Source: Adiantum capillus-veneris (lineage: Eukaryota; Streptophyta; Polypodiopsida; Polypodiales; Pteridaceae). Taken from it: a stretch of DNA of 64,000 bases. The number at the start of each line of letters is the position of its first letter. Position 1 is the stretch's first letter. The translations under genes were made by a program, and so were the position numbers. The DNA lies in NCBI GenBank assembly GCA_014529385.2, contig CM043960.1:123843043-123907042 (forward strand), written 5' to 3'. Positions 1 to 11,390 of this stretch are shown one piece after another. Under the pieces are notes generated by a model. The model searched no databases, had not been told where the DNA came from, and saw only the letters and a list, made by a program, of their open reading frames with translations.

Positions 1-425
1 CAATACTTTGAGGGTGATGAATCCAATGCGACCATACCAATCACTACTAAAGAATTAACTGTGAAGGGAATCCTTGATGGTGGCGTTGGGGTTAGCATTG
101 TGACTAAAAATTGATGGGAAACTATGGGAAGACCTCACCTTGCGACCACAACCATAGTAGTGAAGATGGCAATGGGTTTATTGTTAAACCTATTGGGATG
201 CTAGAAGATCTCAAGATCAAGGTCTTTGGACATAAAATAAGGATTACCTTCATTGTTATGGATTTGTCCAAACACACTATGGCATCGGAGATGATTTTAG
301 GACGTCCTTTCATGAGGGAAGCAAAAATGGTGCATGACTGGTCTAAAAACCATGTCTACTTGCAGTTCCAAGATTTTGTCATTTGCGTGGATCTTGTATG
401 GTCGAGCACACCCTCTAGGAAATAG
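1..425 (+). pseudogene. Ty3/gypsy retropepsin (protease) fragment, frameshifted
   Basis: The first 112 bases read as a retropepsin start in frame 1, with the active-site strand 'GILDGGVGVSIV' followed by an in-frame TGA. A second frame from 111 to 425 continues with the C-terminal protease signature 'MILGRPFMREAKMVHDW', the usual (I/L)LGRPWL region of plant gypsy proteases. The catalytic triplet reads D-G-G rather than D-S/T-G. Family knowledge: retropepsins are aspartic proteases that cut the Gag-Pol polyprotein. The frame change and stop show it is inactive. It sits at the left edge, so gag lies outside the window. The polypurine tract and LTR at 3007-3590 have the same orientation and may belong to the same element. 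Confidence 0.7.
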
Positions 426-1532
426 GTTTATAATTGATCATAGATCTGACACCACAGTTCACTCGGCCCCATTGCAGTATTGTTACATGTGTAAAGCGGA
501 CACTGATGTTGGGGAAGATTCTCCTTATATGGATGTACTATCTGGGATGACTAAGTCGGACAATGTGGATTGGGTCCACCTAGCAGCAACCATAGACACT
601 TGGGGAAACAGGGGGACAACCTGGGTAACACCTGAGGGGGATGAAATGCCACTAGTCGTACCCTTAAATATGCTACAAGCAAAGGCATATAGCTTCTGAC
701 AAGACTCATCCTAATATAACGATGAAAACATACAAGTGGGTCCCTAAAGCTTCCTTAGCGACCATAGCTAGTGCTAAAAAGCAGAAGCCTTGTAAGGAAC
801 ATCCCACTGACTCCAAAAAATGTAAGGAAATGTGGTGGTGGATTCCTAAACGACTATTGGAAGCCCAAAGCTACTATCAAGGAAATGATCAAATCTGGGT
901 GCCAAAACATAGATTGTGTTCTTACTTGTCGCCTGACCCATGTGAGTCCAGTCTTGTAGCTCCAAAATGAACTGACGATCATGGAAAGAAAAAAAATCAC
1001 AGAATGCTACACACACGCTCCAGAGCTAGTTTGGATACTGAAGAAAGAACAATTTGTTCCACCTAGCTCTGGAAGGGGGGAGTCCCATGAAGCTTCTAGC
1101 TCCTCATGTAATGCATCCATAGAGGTAAAAGCTTCTCCACAGCCTCCACCTACAATAGTGGACCTCCATAAAGCTACAAAGGAATTCACACCTCCCACTA
1201 TTCAAGAATCACCTGATGAATCACTTCAAGTTAGATCCTCAGAGAGTACCTTACCACCCTTGCAACTTGATGAGGCACCTAAGGTAATAGAAAACTACTG
1301 GCAAAAATCCTCATCTAACCAACTGGAACAATTGGTTTCAAAGGGTAACGAGCACAATTCAAATAGTATGACCTACCCAAGGAAGGGGGAAAGTCTTCAT
1401 TCACGTGAGCCTATTGAATTATTTCTCTGTCAACCTTCCTCGCTGAGCTCTCAATCTCCCAATCTTAGGGAATGTATATATAAAGCCTTATACTCACAAA
1501 AAACAAAACTAATAAAGAGCAAGAGCAATTAG
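426..1532 (+). pseudogene. Unassigned retroelement coding region with repeated W-(V/I)-P-K motifs
   Basis: Three open stretches in three different frames follow the protease: 334-699, 722-970 and 981-1532. The 722-970 segment has three spaced motifs, 'YKWVPK', 'WWWIPKR' and 'QIWVPKHR', each followed by a basic stretch. The 981-1532 segment is rich in Ser, Pro and Glu and has no recognisable domain. No reverse transcriptase, RNase H or integrase motif is visible. I infer post-protease filler of a non-autonomous or deleted gypsy-like element. The frame changes suggest decay, or coding that was never continuous. Confidence 0.4.
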
Positions 1533-3006
1533 CAAACGAGTATGCACAATAAAAGTCAAAACATTGACCCAGACCCACACATTCACATCCGGTACACTGA
1601 AACAGAAACTTATGTCATAAAACACCTTTGATTCGCATCACTCAAGTGATGGAGGGTAGGTGGGATTAGTACGATAGGAGTGTTTCTGTTTTAGAGTTTT
1701 GTGATTAGCAAAGTTCTTTCTTCCCAGTGATGTGCCTCCTAGAGGTATTCTTTGTGTTTCCTTGTGTGTACAGGAACGTGTTGCTCTGGTTAGGATTTGG
1801 ACCTTCATGGAATCTTTCTCATATCCATTTTTTAAATCAAGCGTGATCATCAACACAAACAGGTGTATCTTGTCCATTAGCATGGCCCCTTATCTTTTGT
1901 GCATCTATGTTTGTCTGCTTTAATTGTGATTGGTAGCATAATATTCAGTGCATTTGCTTAGTATCAAAATTAAATTCAATGTAATTTTTTGTCATAATCA
2001 CTTGTCTAGGTTTAAAAATCAAGCAGTCCGACTAAGCTAGTCTGACCAAGCTAGGCGTTAGAAATCTTCTCTTAATACCATGGGCAATGCCTTCCTAATA
2101 ATCAATGGATACTTAGGTTCTTAATCCGATTTAGGCAGCATTGTGTGCAATGTACTAGGGCTTTCTATGGGCTTAGTCCCTATTGACCTTTAGCTTAAGT
2201 ATTATAAAGGGAGTTTACTAATGTGATGAGCCTGGGGAGGGTAATAGCGTTATATGACCCCCCAAAGTTACAAAATTAAAATGCTGAAAACGAACAAACA
2301 AAAAAAATCAAAGTGCCACAATGTAAAATCTTAAGCTAGAAGAGAAATCTTAGCTTGCTTTGGTACTCCACTCACATGTATCGCCTATGGTACTAGAGCC
2401 CTAGAGGTTCCCAGTGTGGGCATTTTTCCTTGAAAAGCAAAAAACCCAAGGCATACAAAATAAGCACACGCATCAAAATTGAATCATTGTGAAAAGACTT
2501 TGGGCGGTCAAAGAAAAGGAAATAAGTCAGGCGATGATTTCATGAGCAATTCCTTTTGTCGTACCTTAACTACAAGGTCTTCTAGGTATAGCCTCTAGTC
2601 AACCCTCGGACATGAAATAATTGGCTCTTGCGATTAAACAACTTAATTGACCAAAGAAGATTGAGAGGCTTGCCCATGGTATTAATAGTCGATCTTTAGT
2701 GCCTTTCCATCGTTAAATTAGCGACCCCAGACTTGTTTAATTTTTTACCTTTACAATTGTTTATGCGTTTGATTATATTGCAATTTAATATTTATTGCTA
2801 ACAAATGGTTTAAAATTTTGTTACCAAATCAAACTGTCTGCCTACAACTGCATATGCTTTTTAACTGTATATGAGAATGCAATTACTGTGCCAATGTTGT
2901 TTGATTTTGCAGTGGCTGAAGAAGGCTAAGGACATTCATCTCAAATGCTCTTCCACCTCGATGAACGATCTTCAACTCAATAGCTTCCGAGGACGGAATC
3001 TACATC
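1533..3006. other. Non-coding internal part of the left-hand retroelement
   Basis: No convincing coding region is seen. The sequence is AT-rich. The last 130 bases (2880-3006) read like the C-terminal tail and spacer that commonly precede a gypsy polypurine tract. Confidence 0.3.
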
Positions 3007-3019
3007 AGGAAGGGGGGCA
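3007..3019 (+). promoter_or_regulatory. Polypurine tract of the plus-strand LTR element
   Basis: A purine run (aggaaggggggca) directly abuts an LTR start, TGTTAACCC. Family knowledge: the polypurine tract primes plus-strand DNA synthesis. Its position makes 3020 the start of a 3' LTR. Confidence 0.6.
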
Positions 3020-3590
3020 TGTTAACCCTCACGCACATTCCTATCACCTATGACTGATGTTGTATTATTTATTTGGTAGAGTCAGGTACCGGGCTTGTCG
3101 GTCCAATAGGAAAAGGGTAAGAGTGATCGCCGATAAGAGGCGCACTCTAACTGGAACATTCAAGGGATTAGTTGGCTAAGCATGGGTGCCCAAGTTTGAA
3201 CGGAGCGAGCTCAAATAAAAGTCAACTAAACCTAAATTCACTCATTCTTTCATTTGTGCAATTGAAGAGTGGTCTTGCTCCATCTCCATCTTCTTCTTCT
3301 TCGTCTCTTTGTGTGTGTGTGTGTGTATGCGTGAGGGAGAGAGAGAGTGTGTGCGATTGAGCATTGCGACGACGGCACGGCGATGGCGAAGCGATTGAGC
3401 GCAGCACAGTGGCAGCTCCTTCTTCTTCGCAGCGAGGAATCCTCCATGACAGCAAGCATAGAGCAGTGAGTGACACACCATCGCCATCTTTGAGCTTATT
3501 AGTTTAGGCTAGTTGTGTGCTTGGAGCCATTTGTGGCTCGCACACAGTGTATCGGCAAGTTCCTTGAATTGACACGTGCGACAGACGCGC
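3020..3590 (+). repeat. LTR (family W), plus orientation
   Basis: Begins TGTTAACCCTCAC after a polypurine tract. It has an A/T-rich promoter-like stretch near 3213, then a (GT)n run at 3311-3326. The whole segment reappears in reverse orientation at 13350-13953, including the conserved 'gggcttgtcggtcc' and 'gtgtgcttggagcc' blocks. The right boundary is approximate because the copia integrase fragment begins at about 3590. Confidence 0.65.
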
Positions 3591-4060
3591 ACACCAGAAT
3601 ACACTTTGTTTTTGGATGATACAACCTATAACCTTTGCTTTCAGCACTATAACCAACAAAAATACATTTGACAGCCTTATCATCCAATTTTTTGTGCTAT
3701 GCTTGTTGCACCAAAGTATATGCCAAACAGCCAAAAACATGCATGTGCACAATAGAAGGCTTTCGATCATGCCATGCTTCATATGGAGTAATAGACTGTA
3801 AAGATTTCATAGGACACTTGTTTAGTACACAAGTGGCACACATGATGGCCCCAAGCCAAAAAGAATACGGCAAAGCTTGACTTTTCACCATACATCTTGC
3901 CATTTTCGTAAGTGACCTGTTTTTCCTCTCAGCAACACCATTTTGTTGAGGCGTATAAGGCATTGAACATTGGTGTTTTATCCCAAAGACTAGCCAAAAA
4001 TGCATTAAATTCATGAGACATACACTCCCCCCGTCGATCGGAACGGAGGGTGCCCATAGT
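3590..4060 (-). pseudogene. Ty1/copia integrase core fragment, copy A
   Basis: On the minus strand the translation runs from the catalytic motif 'LRSDRRGECMSHEF' through 'TPQQNGVAERKNR' (the second conserved integrase block) to 'KAVKCIFVGYSAESKGYR' just before the RT linker. Family knowledge: copia integrase inserts the cDNA into the host genome. There is at least one frame change, at about 4014. The 3' side is cut off by the family W LTR. The 5' side is joined directly to the leader at about 4060, so gag, protease and the first half of integrase are missing. Copy B at 7422-8010 is the same family. Confidence 0.8.
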
Positions 4061-4389
4061 TTATTTTAAGACACTTTCAGCCATAGCCAAAAATTGTTTG
4101 AAGCACATAAGAACTTTGGACTTCGCTTAGACTGTAAGAGACCCTTCATGCAGAAAATGGCACTGACAAAAATTCTCCACAAAATGATGAAATAGCTTGT
4201 GCAGTACTGCCTGTAGTGAAAACGGAGGTCGAAATGAGCCAAAATCGAAAATCTGAGTAGACTAAGCTCTTTGAGCTTGCCCAAAATTTTTGTTGACCTG
4301 CGAAAGCTCGCCAAAGCTCACACAAAATGGTGAAAGTGAGCAGGCGTGTGCTAGAGCTGCCGGCGACTAAGCCCAGGAGGATGCAACCT
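4061..4389 (-). other. Untranslated leader of copia copy A
   Basis: Closely similar in sequence and length to the leader of copy B at 9483-9741. It lies between the primer-binding site and coding remnants on the minus strand. No long open frame is supported. Confidence 0.55.
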
Positions 4390-4401
4390 GCTCTGATACC
4401 A
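4390..4401 (-). promoter_or_regulatory. Primer-binding site (initiator tRNA-Met) of copia copy A
   Basis: Reads gctctgatacca on the plus strand, the exact complement of tggtatcagagc, the standard plant retroelement site matching the 3' end of initiator tRNA-Met. It lies 2 bp from an LTR edge (tgttgg at 4404). Confidence 0.85.
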
Positions 4402-4403
4402 AT

Positions 4404-5990
4404 TGTTGGAATTAGGGTTGCAGGAAAACACGTGACATCTTGGAGAAGACGAAGGAAGCTCAAAGCACAATTGAAAGATAGATGGCCCTAGAATGATGGG
4501 CGTATATACAATGCACAGGGGGTAAAAACCTCCTAATGAGGGGAAAAATGCCTCGGCGGTCCTAAGTGTGTTCACACACATCAGTACCACATGTATATGG
4601 TAACATGTACTTATCCAATCTAGTGAAGTATGGGTGTCCAGTGTGGCTATAGCAAGCAAACACGTTGTGCAGTGCTCTAGGTTGCCAAACCTCTCTAACC
4701 CTCTCTCTGAACTGAATGAATGTAAATGCGATCTACTTTTCATTTATAATTGAATTTGGACTTGGTTTTCCCTTTCATAAGTCCTCTGACAATTCCCACA
4801 AATCTTGACTTTGTTCTAAATGATTATGTTGTTTGCATGTTAGTTCACAAGTTTCGTAGAGCTAAAGAGGATCATACATGTCCAACCAATCTGGTGAAGT
4901 ATAGGTGTCCGGTGTGGTTGCCAGCAGGCAATCCCGCTACGGAGTGCTCTAGGCCGCCAAAGCTCTCTAGGTCTCTCTCTCTCTCTGTGAATTGAATGAA
5001 TGTAAATGAGGTCTGATTTGCACTTAAAATTGAATTTGGACTTGATTTGCCCTTTCATAAGTCCTCTAACAAATCTCACAAATCTCAACTTTTTTTTGAA
5101 TGATTGTGTTGTTTGTACACTTGTTTTGTGTTTTTGTCAGTTCACAAGTGTTCTAGAGCTGAAGAGGATCGTATGTGTCAAATCTGGTGAAGTATGGGTG
5201 TCCGATGTCCGGTGTCGCTGTAGGCAGGTAAACCTACTGCAGAGTGCTCTAGGTTGCCAAAGCTCTCTAGCTCTCTCTCTGAACTAAATGAATGTAAATG
5301 AGGTCTAATTTGCACTTATAATTGAATTTGAACTTGGTTTTCCCTTTCATATAAGTCCTCTGACAGTTCCCACGAATCTCAACTCTGTTTTGAATAATTA
5401 TGTTGTTTGTCATGTCACAAGTGTTCTAGAGCTGAAGAGGATCATACATGTCCAATATGGTGAAGTATGGGTGTCTGGTGTAATTGTAGCAGGCAAACCC
5501 GTTATGGAGTGCTCTAGGTCGACAAAGCTCTCTAGCTCTCTCTCTGATGAGGTCTTATTTGCACTTATATGAAATTTGGACTTGATTTGCCCTTTCATAA
5601 GTCCTTTGACAGTTCCCACAAATCTCAACTTTTTTTTGAATGATTATGTCGTTTGTACACTTGTTTTGTGTTCTTGTCAATTCACAAGTGAGTAGAGATA
5701 AAGAAGATTATACATGTCCAATCCGGTGAAGTATGGGTGTCGGGTGTGGCAGTAGCAGGCAAACCTACTACAGAGTGCTCTGGGTCGCCAAAGCTCTCCA
5801 GCTCTCTCTCTGAACTAAATGAATGTAAATGAGCTCTAATTTGCACTTGTAATTGAATTTAGACTTGGTTTTCCCTTTTATAAGTCCGCTGGCAATTCCC
5901 ACAAATCTCGACTTTGTTTTGAATGATTATGTCGTTTGTAGACTTGTTTTCTCTCCAAACTAAATGAATGTAAATGAGGTTCTTGACTAA
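4404..5990 (-). repeat. Copia-family 5' LTR with internal ~290-bp tandem repeats, copy A
   Basis: The LTR edge is at 4404 beside the primer site. From about 4550 onward a unit of roughly 280-300 bp recurs, each ending with 'gctctctctctgaa' and 'tgaatgtaaatgagg' (seen near 4715, 4993, 5286, 5560, 5818 and 5961). The same organisation occurs at 9753-11390. The outer boundary is approximate. Confidence 0.65.
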
Positions 5991-6008
5991 ACGACCTAGA
6001 TTCCCGAT

Positions 6009-6348
6009 GTGAGAAACCCGTTTGGCCACAATCGTTTCACACTAGCGATGCAATGTCCACTTGCATGTTTTCAAGGGTTTTGGGGAAAACAAGTAAAAAT
6101 AAAATAAATAAAAGTATATAGTACATATTCAAAGAAGGCAAGAGGCAAAATACACCACCTAGTGACCAGTTTTCTCCAACTCTTGTGCTTGTAGAAAGAT
6201 TCTCCCTAATAAATATTCTCTTTAAAGGGGCGGACCAGACCATCTTATGGTCCCCCATACTGTGTCGATCTTCTCCCTCGTCTCTTTTGATTGAAAGTTT
6301 ATTTATTTCATGTTGTTGATTATTCGTGTGCGCTCCCATTTTGTGACA
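6009..6348 (+). repeat. LTR of a short gypsy element
   Basis: The right edge is well defined because it is followed by one base and then tggtatcagagc. The left edge is a guess at 'tgtgagaaaccc'. A TATA-like stretch (agtatata) lies near 6112. Confidence 0.45.
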
Positions 6349-6349
6349 G

Positions 6350-6361
6350 TGGTATCAGAGC
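6350..6361 (+). promoter_or_regulatory. Primer-binding site (tRNA-Met), plus strand
   Basis: An exact tggtatcagagc one base after an LTR edge. It defines the 5' end of a plus-strand retroelement. Confidence 0.85.
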
Positions 6362-6419
6362 TCGGATTCCTCTCTTTCTCTGTAAAGGAGGACTATTCCG
6401 GGAAGAAACAGGAAGAACC

Positions 6420-7085
6420 ATGTCAAGCCATGGAAGAACAGTTGAATTTCAGCAAGTGCAAGTTCAACTCGCAAAATTGCAACAGCTTCTCACGCTACTG
6501 GTTGTCCAAAAGGTTTTTGAAGGGATCAAGAAGCCGCAACGAACAGATGGCGATAGGCATCAGGAAAATCCTATCGGTGGTAACAACCCGCACGAGGAAA
6601 ACACAGAAAGAGGTGCCAAAGTGCAAAAGGGATCTCTGGATTAGAACAAACAACCTTCCAAGAGCAAGGGCCAAGAAAAATAACTCTCTCTATTGAGCAA
6701 AAGCAAGGATGTCTCTTTCTCTTCTCCATCATACTTTCCTGATTATACTACTACTTCTCATACAATATATAAACCTTCTTCAAAGAAGAAAACTCCTACT
6801 ACTTCCCTATGTAATACTAAAGAGAAGCCCAAGTTCAAGGAGGATAACCGCAAGCGTCACCGCAAGATGTGGGTTTTTCAAATCGGGTGACAAGGATGTC
6901 AAGTTTGACAACTACACAGGATGGAGAGACATCTACAATACACTGTCTTTCATCAGATAGTTTGAAGTTGCTTATGCCAACAGAAACTTCACCAAAAAAT
7001 TCAAGTTGCATCATGTTGGGATGTATCTCAAGGAGACGGCAAGCAACTGGTGGTTAGCCAAGATTCTAGAAGGTACACAATCCAG
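6420..7085 (+). pseudogene. Ty3/gypsy gag remnant
   Basis: After the primer site there is an N-terminal Gln-rich stretch (from ATG at 6420, 'VEFQQVQVQLAKLQQLL') in one frame. In another frame a retrotransposon-gag core follows: 'KFDNYTGWRDIYNTLSFI', a TAG where Gln is expected (6958-6960), then 'KETASNWW', the conserved tryptophan pair. Family knowledge: gypsy Gag builds the virus-like particle. The stop and frame change show decay. The element stops at about 7085 where minus-strand copia sequence begins, so no pol follows. Confidence 0.65.
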
Positions 7086-7421
7086 ATGGTGGGCTCAAAA
7101 CTGAACTTATGAACAATTTATCTTGATTGCAAGGCAGCCATCCAATTTTTTGGATTTCATCAAAATATAGAGGTTCCTCAACATCGTGTACGCTAGACAC
7201 AGCCAAAGCATAACAATCTGATGCATACGATGCATGGAGAGAACTTGAACGAGTGTCCAACTAAAAAAAGGTGCATCCAATTTACTATCACGCGAAATAT
7301 GCACCACCCATTTAGGCATACCTCTAGCCTGCTCATTCTCAGCTCTTTCTTCATCAAGTACATCATGTACATCCGCATCAGTAATAGGCTGATATGTATC
7401 ATTTTTGGAATTCCCCATAGG
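7086..7421 (-). pseudogene. Copia copy B: linker and start of reverse transcriptase
   Basis: The minus-strand reading contains 'ARGMPKWVVHISRDSK' and then, in another frame, 'VEEPLYFDEIQKIGW', which resembles the EP-x(n)-EA-x(n)-W region just upstream of copia reverse transcriptase. The catalytic RT core is absent, and the sequence ends at the junction with the gypsy gag. Confidence 0.55.
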
Positions 7422-8010
7422 CTATACATTTGCCTCATTGGAATTTACATTCGAACTTCCACCACTAAAAAGAGGCAACAAAGTGTCATAGATGTCCTGT
7501 GAGCTTACATTACTGTCTCTAGTACATGACAGCAAGGGCGAATAGAATCTTCCACAAACACAACATCCCGTGAAACTTGAATACGCTTTGTTTGTGGATG
7601 ATACACTGAAACCCTTGCTTTCAGCACTATAACCAATGAAAATACATTTGACAGCCTTATCATCAAATTTTTTACGTTGTGTTTGTGGCACCAAAGTATA
7701 TGCCAAACAGCCAACAACACGCATGTGCACAATAGAAGGCTTTCTATCATGCCATGCTTCATATGGAGTAATAATCTGTAAAGATTTTGTAGGAAACTTG
7801 TTTAGTACACAAGTGGCACACATAATGGCCTCAAGCCAAAAAGAATGCGGCAATGCTTGACTTTTGATCATACATCTTGCCATTTTCATAAGTGACTTGT
7901 TTTTCCTCTCAGCAACAGCATTTTGCTGAGGTGTATAAGGCATTGTACATTGGTGTTTTATCCCAAGACTAGCCAGAAATGCAATAAATTCATGAGACAT
8001 ACAACAATTT
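7422..8010 (-). pseudogene. Ty1/copia integrase core, copy B
   Basis: A 192-residue open frame on the minus strand begins 'MSHEFIAFLASLGIKHQC', contains 'TPQQNAVAERKNK' and 'KAVKCIFIGYSAESKG', and then runs into the acidic, Ser/Asn-rich linker before RT. It is the same family as copy A (3590-4060). The N-terminal zinc finger and first catalytic Asp region are missing. The frame is joined at about 8010 straight onto sequence that follows the protease, so the pre-integrase domain has been deleted. Not functional alone. Confidence 0.8.
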
Positions 8011-8345
8011 CATCACCAAAATTGAGATCATGTACAGTACACCTGTCATCCACAAATTTGACTACAAGACCAAGTCTAGCAAGTGCAGATACAGACAAAA
8101 AATTCTTCTTTGATCCCAAGTACATAAAGTGCATCAACAAGTGTAAAAGAACTGCCATTCGCAGCAGTAATCACAATCTTTCCAACTCCCTAAACCACAT
8201 AAGAGGCATGGTTGGCACAAATAACTGAATTCCCATGAGGGATAGACTCAAGAGAGGTGAACAAATCACAATGAGGTAATGTTCTTTGTAGCACCACTGT
8301 CAAAATACCACACATGTGAATCTGCATCAAACTCACATGCATGCA
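8011..8345 (-). pseudogene. Copia protease and downstream region, copy B
   Basis: Minus-strand reading near 8330-8290 gives 'HVWYFDSGATKNIT', the copia aspartic-protease signature (W-x-F-D-S-G-A-T). It then reads through 'KNFLSVSALARLG' at 8158-7958, the typical 'LLSVSQL' region after the protease. There are stops and frame changes in between. The D-S-G-A catalytic motif itself is preserved. Confidence 0.7.
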
Positions 8346-8529
8346 TCATGGACAGCAGTCTTATAGGTACACTCTGCAATAAAACCCCATTCTCCATCAA
8401 CAGCAGCATCACAATTTCCTTTCAGAGAACACTCAACAATAGCTACACTTGTAGTGAACTAGCATTTGCAGTGCAACCACCCTCTTTCTTCTTTGCCTGT
8501 TTGACCTTCAACTTAGGGCACTCCTTGAT

Positions 8530-8580
8530 GGAGTGATCATTAGCTTTACAATAATGCCAATGCATCTTCTTTTTGCCCTT
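8530..8580 (-). pseudogene. Copia gag zinc knuckle, degenerate
   Basis: Minus-strand reading gives 'WHYCKANDHSIKECP'. The expected CCHC pattern is C-x2-C-x4-H-x4-C. Here the first cysteine codon is TGG (Trp). Three of four ligands remain. Confidence 0.65.
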
Positions 8581-8699
8581 ATCACCGAAATTTCCAGACG
8601 AATTGCTATCACACTAGAAGCATTAAGAACAGGTGATTTTCCACTCGCAAAAGAACCATAAGAAGTGGTTGCATTGTTGTTAGCACCCTTTCTTTGAGC

Positions 8700-9460
8700 A
8701 GCAACAAAAGCCTATTCAACTACACGCTGTCTAGTCTTGTTTTTTTTGGAAAGTGACTCTTGCAAAAGTAATGTGCCCAATGCATCAAACTTGACAACTT
8801 CAAGATTTCCTTGGGTCATAAGTCTCCAAGTACTAGCAAAAGTCTGGTAAGAGTCTGGCAAGGCATCAAGAACACTCTGCATAAGGAAACTGTCTGAAAT
8901 GACTTCACCTGCAGAAATAAGTTGCTCATTGATATCCTTGACACCACCAGGGAAAGTGTCCATGTCATCTTCCTCGTGCATAATCTTCGATTCCAGCTCT
9001 TTACGCAGCCATGCAATTTTAGCCTCAATTTTGCAACTTGCATAAAGTCCAACCAGAATATCCCAAGCCTGTTTTGCAAATTTTGTTGAATGAATGTGAG
9101 GAGTAATGGTGCGCTTCACAGACAACGCAATTAATGCATGAGCCAGTGCATCCTTTATAACCCAATGAGCTTATTTTGTCATAGTCATAACAACTCTAAT
9201 AGTAGCAACCCTTGCAACAAGACCTGCAACATTCTCAACATCGCCTACATCCTCAGAACCTTCACAATATTCCAGACACCCTTTGACACAAGAACATGTT
9301 GCATCATGTAAGCCCACATAGGGTAATTATCCCCATCCAATCTGTCCTCAGCAGCAAGCATCTTGAACACATTGGTGTTGTTGTTGCCCATGATGAATGC
9401 CTGCAGCTGAGATGTGAAAGCTGCCCGAAAAGAGGAGAAACAAAGCGGGAACAACACGTG
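8700..9460 (-). pseudogene. Copia gag (UBN2-type), copy B
   Basis: Two open stretches on the minus strand form a copia Gag. 9245-9457 holds the N-terminus with 'LDGDNYPMWAYMMQHVLVS', the usual 'L.G.NY..W...M...L' block. 8712-9125 holds the middle and C-terminal part, with 'AKQAWDILVGLYAS' and 'DALPDSYQTFASTW'. About 120 bases between them are out of frame. The initiator is probably the ATG inside 9245-9457 that precedes 'GNNNTNVFKML'. It lies directly after the leader at 9483-9741. Confidence 0.75.
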
Positions 9461-9482
9461 CTATATAGCACAAACCATAAAA

Positions 9483-9750
9483 GACTGTAAGAGACCCTTT
9501 ATGCAAAAAATGGCACTGACAAAAATTCTAAACAAGATGACAAAATAGCTTGTGTAGTATTGCTTGTAGTGGAAATGGAGGCCCAAATGAGCCCGATCAG
9601 AAATCTGAGTAGACTAAGCTCTTCGAGCTTGCCCAAAATTTTTGTCGACTTGCGAACACTCGCCAAAGCTCACACAAAACGGAGAATGTGAGCAAGCATG
9701 TGCTGGAGCTGCTGGGGACTAAGCCCAGGAGGACGCAAGCTGCTCTGATA
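9483..9750 (-). other. Leader and decayed primer-binding site of copia copy B
   Basis: Similar along its length to the leader at 4123-4389. At 9742-9750 only gctctgata of the primer site remains; the terminal cca is lost. Confidence 0.6.
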
Positions 9751-9752
9751 AT

Positions 9753-11390
9753 TGTTAAAATTAGGGTTGTAGGAAAACACACACATCTTGGAGAATACAA
9801 AGGAAGCTCAAGGCACACAATAGAGAGTGTATTACTTAGTGTGCAATTGAAAGATAGATATCCCTAGAATGATGGGCATATATACAATGCACGGGGGGAA
9901 AAACCTATCACTACCACATGTATATGGAACACATACTTATCCAATCTAGTGAAGTATGGGTGTCCGGTGTGGCTGTAGCAAGCAAACGTGTTTTGAAGTG
10001 CTCTAGGTCCCCAAAGCTCTCTAGCTCTCTCTCTCTCTCTAAACTGAATGAATGTAAATGAGGTTTTGTTTTCATTTATAATTGAATTTGGACTTGGTTT
10101 TCCCTTTCATAAGTCCTCTAGCAATTCCCACAAATCTCGACTTTTATGTTGTTTCTACACTTGTTTTGTGTTTTTGGGAGTTCACAAGTTTTCTAGAGCT
10201 AAAGAGGATCATACATGTCCAACCAATCTGGTGAAGTATGGGTGTCCGATGTGGTTGTAGTAAGCAGGCAATCTCGCTACAGAGTGCTCTAGGCCGCCAA
10301 AGCTCTCTAGCTCCCTCTTTGAACTGAATGAATGTAAATGGGGTCTAATTTGCACTTAAAATTGGATTTTTGACTTGGTTTTCCCTTCATAACTCCTCTG
10401 ACAAATCCCACAAATCTCGACTTTGTTTTGAATGATTATGTTGTTTGTACACTTGTTTTCTGTTTTTGTCAATTCGCAAGTGTTCTAGAGCTGAAGACGA
10501 TCATATGTGTTCTAGAGCTGAAGACGATCATATGTGTCCAATCTGGTGAAGTATGGGTGTTCGGTGTGGCTGTAGCAGGCAAACCTACTGCAGAATCTAG
10601 GTTGCCAAAGCTCTCTAGCTCTCTCTCTGAACTAAATGAATGTAAATGAGGTCTAATTTGCACTTATAATTGAATTTGAGCTTGGTTTTTCCTTTCATAT
10701 AAGTCCTCTGACACTTCCCACAAATCTCAACACTGTTTTGAATGATTATGTTGTTTGTACGCTTGTTTTTTGTTTTTGTCAGTTCACAAGTGTTCTAGAG
10801 CTTAAGAGGATTATACATGTTTAATATGGTGAAGTATGGGTGTCCGGTGTGACGTTAGGAGGCAAACCCGTTGTGGAGTGCTCTAGGTCACCAAAACTCT
10901 CTAGCTCTCTCTCTGAACTGAATGAATGAAAATGAGGTCTAATTTGCACTTATAATGAAATTTGGACTTGCTTTTCCCTTTCATAAGTCCTCTGACAGTT
11001 CCCACAAATCTCAACTTTGTTTTGAATGATTATGTTGTTTGTACACTTGTTTTGTGTTTTTGTCAATTCAACAAGTGTTGTAGAGCTGAAGAGGATCATA
11101 CATGTCCAATCCGGTGAAGTATGGGTGTCAAGTGTGGTTGTAGTAGGCAAACCTGCTACGCAGTGCTCTAGGTCGCCAAAGCTCTCTAGCTCTCTCTCTC
11201 TGAATTGAATGAATGTAAATGAGGTCTAATTTGCACTTATAATTGAATTTGGACTTGGTTTGCCCTTTTATAAGTCCGCTAGCAGGTCCCACAAATCTCG
11301 ACTTTGTTTTGAATGATTATGTTGTTTGTAGACTTGTTTTCTCTCTCAATTGAATGAATGTAAATGAGGTCTAATTTTCCCTTCTTGACT
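9753..11390 (-). repeat. Copia-family LTR with ~290-bp tandem repeats, copy B
   Basis: Starts tgttaaaatt beside the decayed primer site. It contains recurring units each ending in 'ctctctctctgaa...gaatgaatgtaaatga' (near 10047, 10326, 10636, 10920, 11207 and 11348). A 27-base stretch is itself duplicated near 10490-10525. Same arrangement as 4404-5990. Confidence 0.65.

Noticed and set aside
3222-3487. Open frames over the (GT)n/(GA)n run
   Set aside because: Three overlapping minus-strand frames exist only because of simple repeats in an LTR; there is no protein signature.
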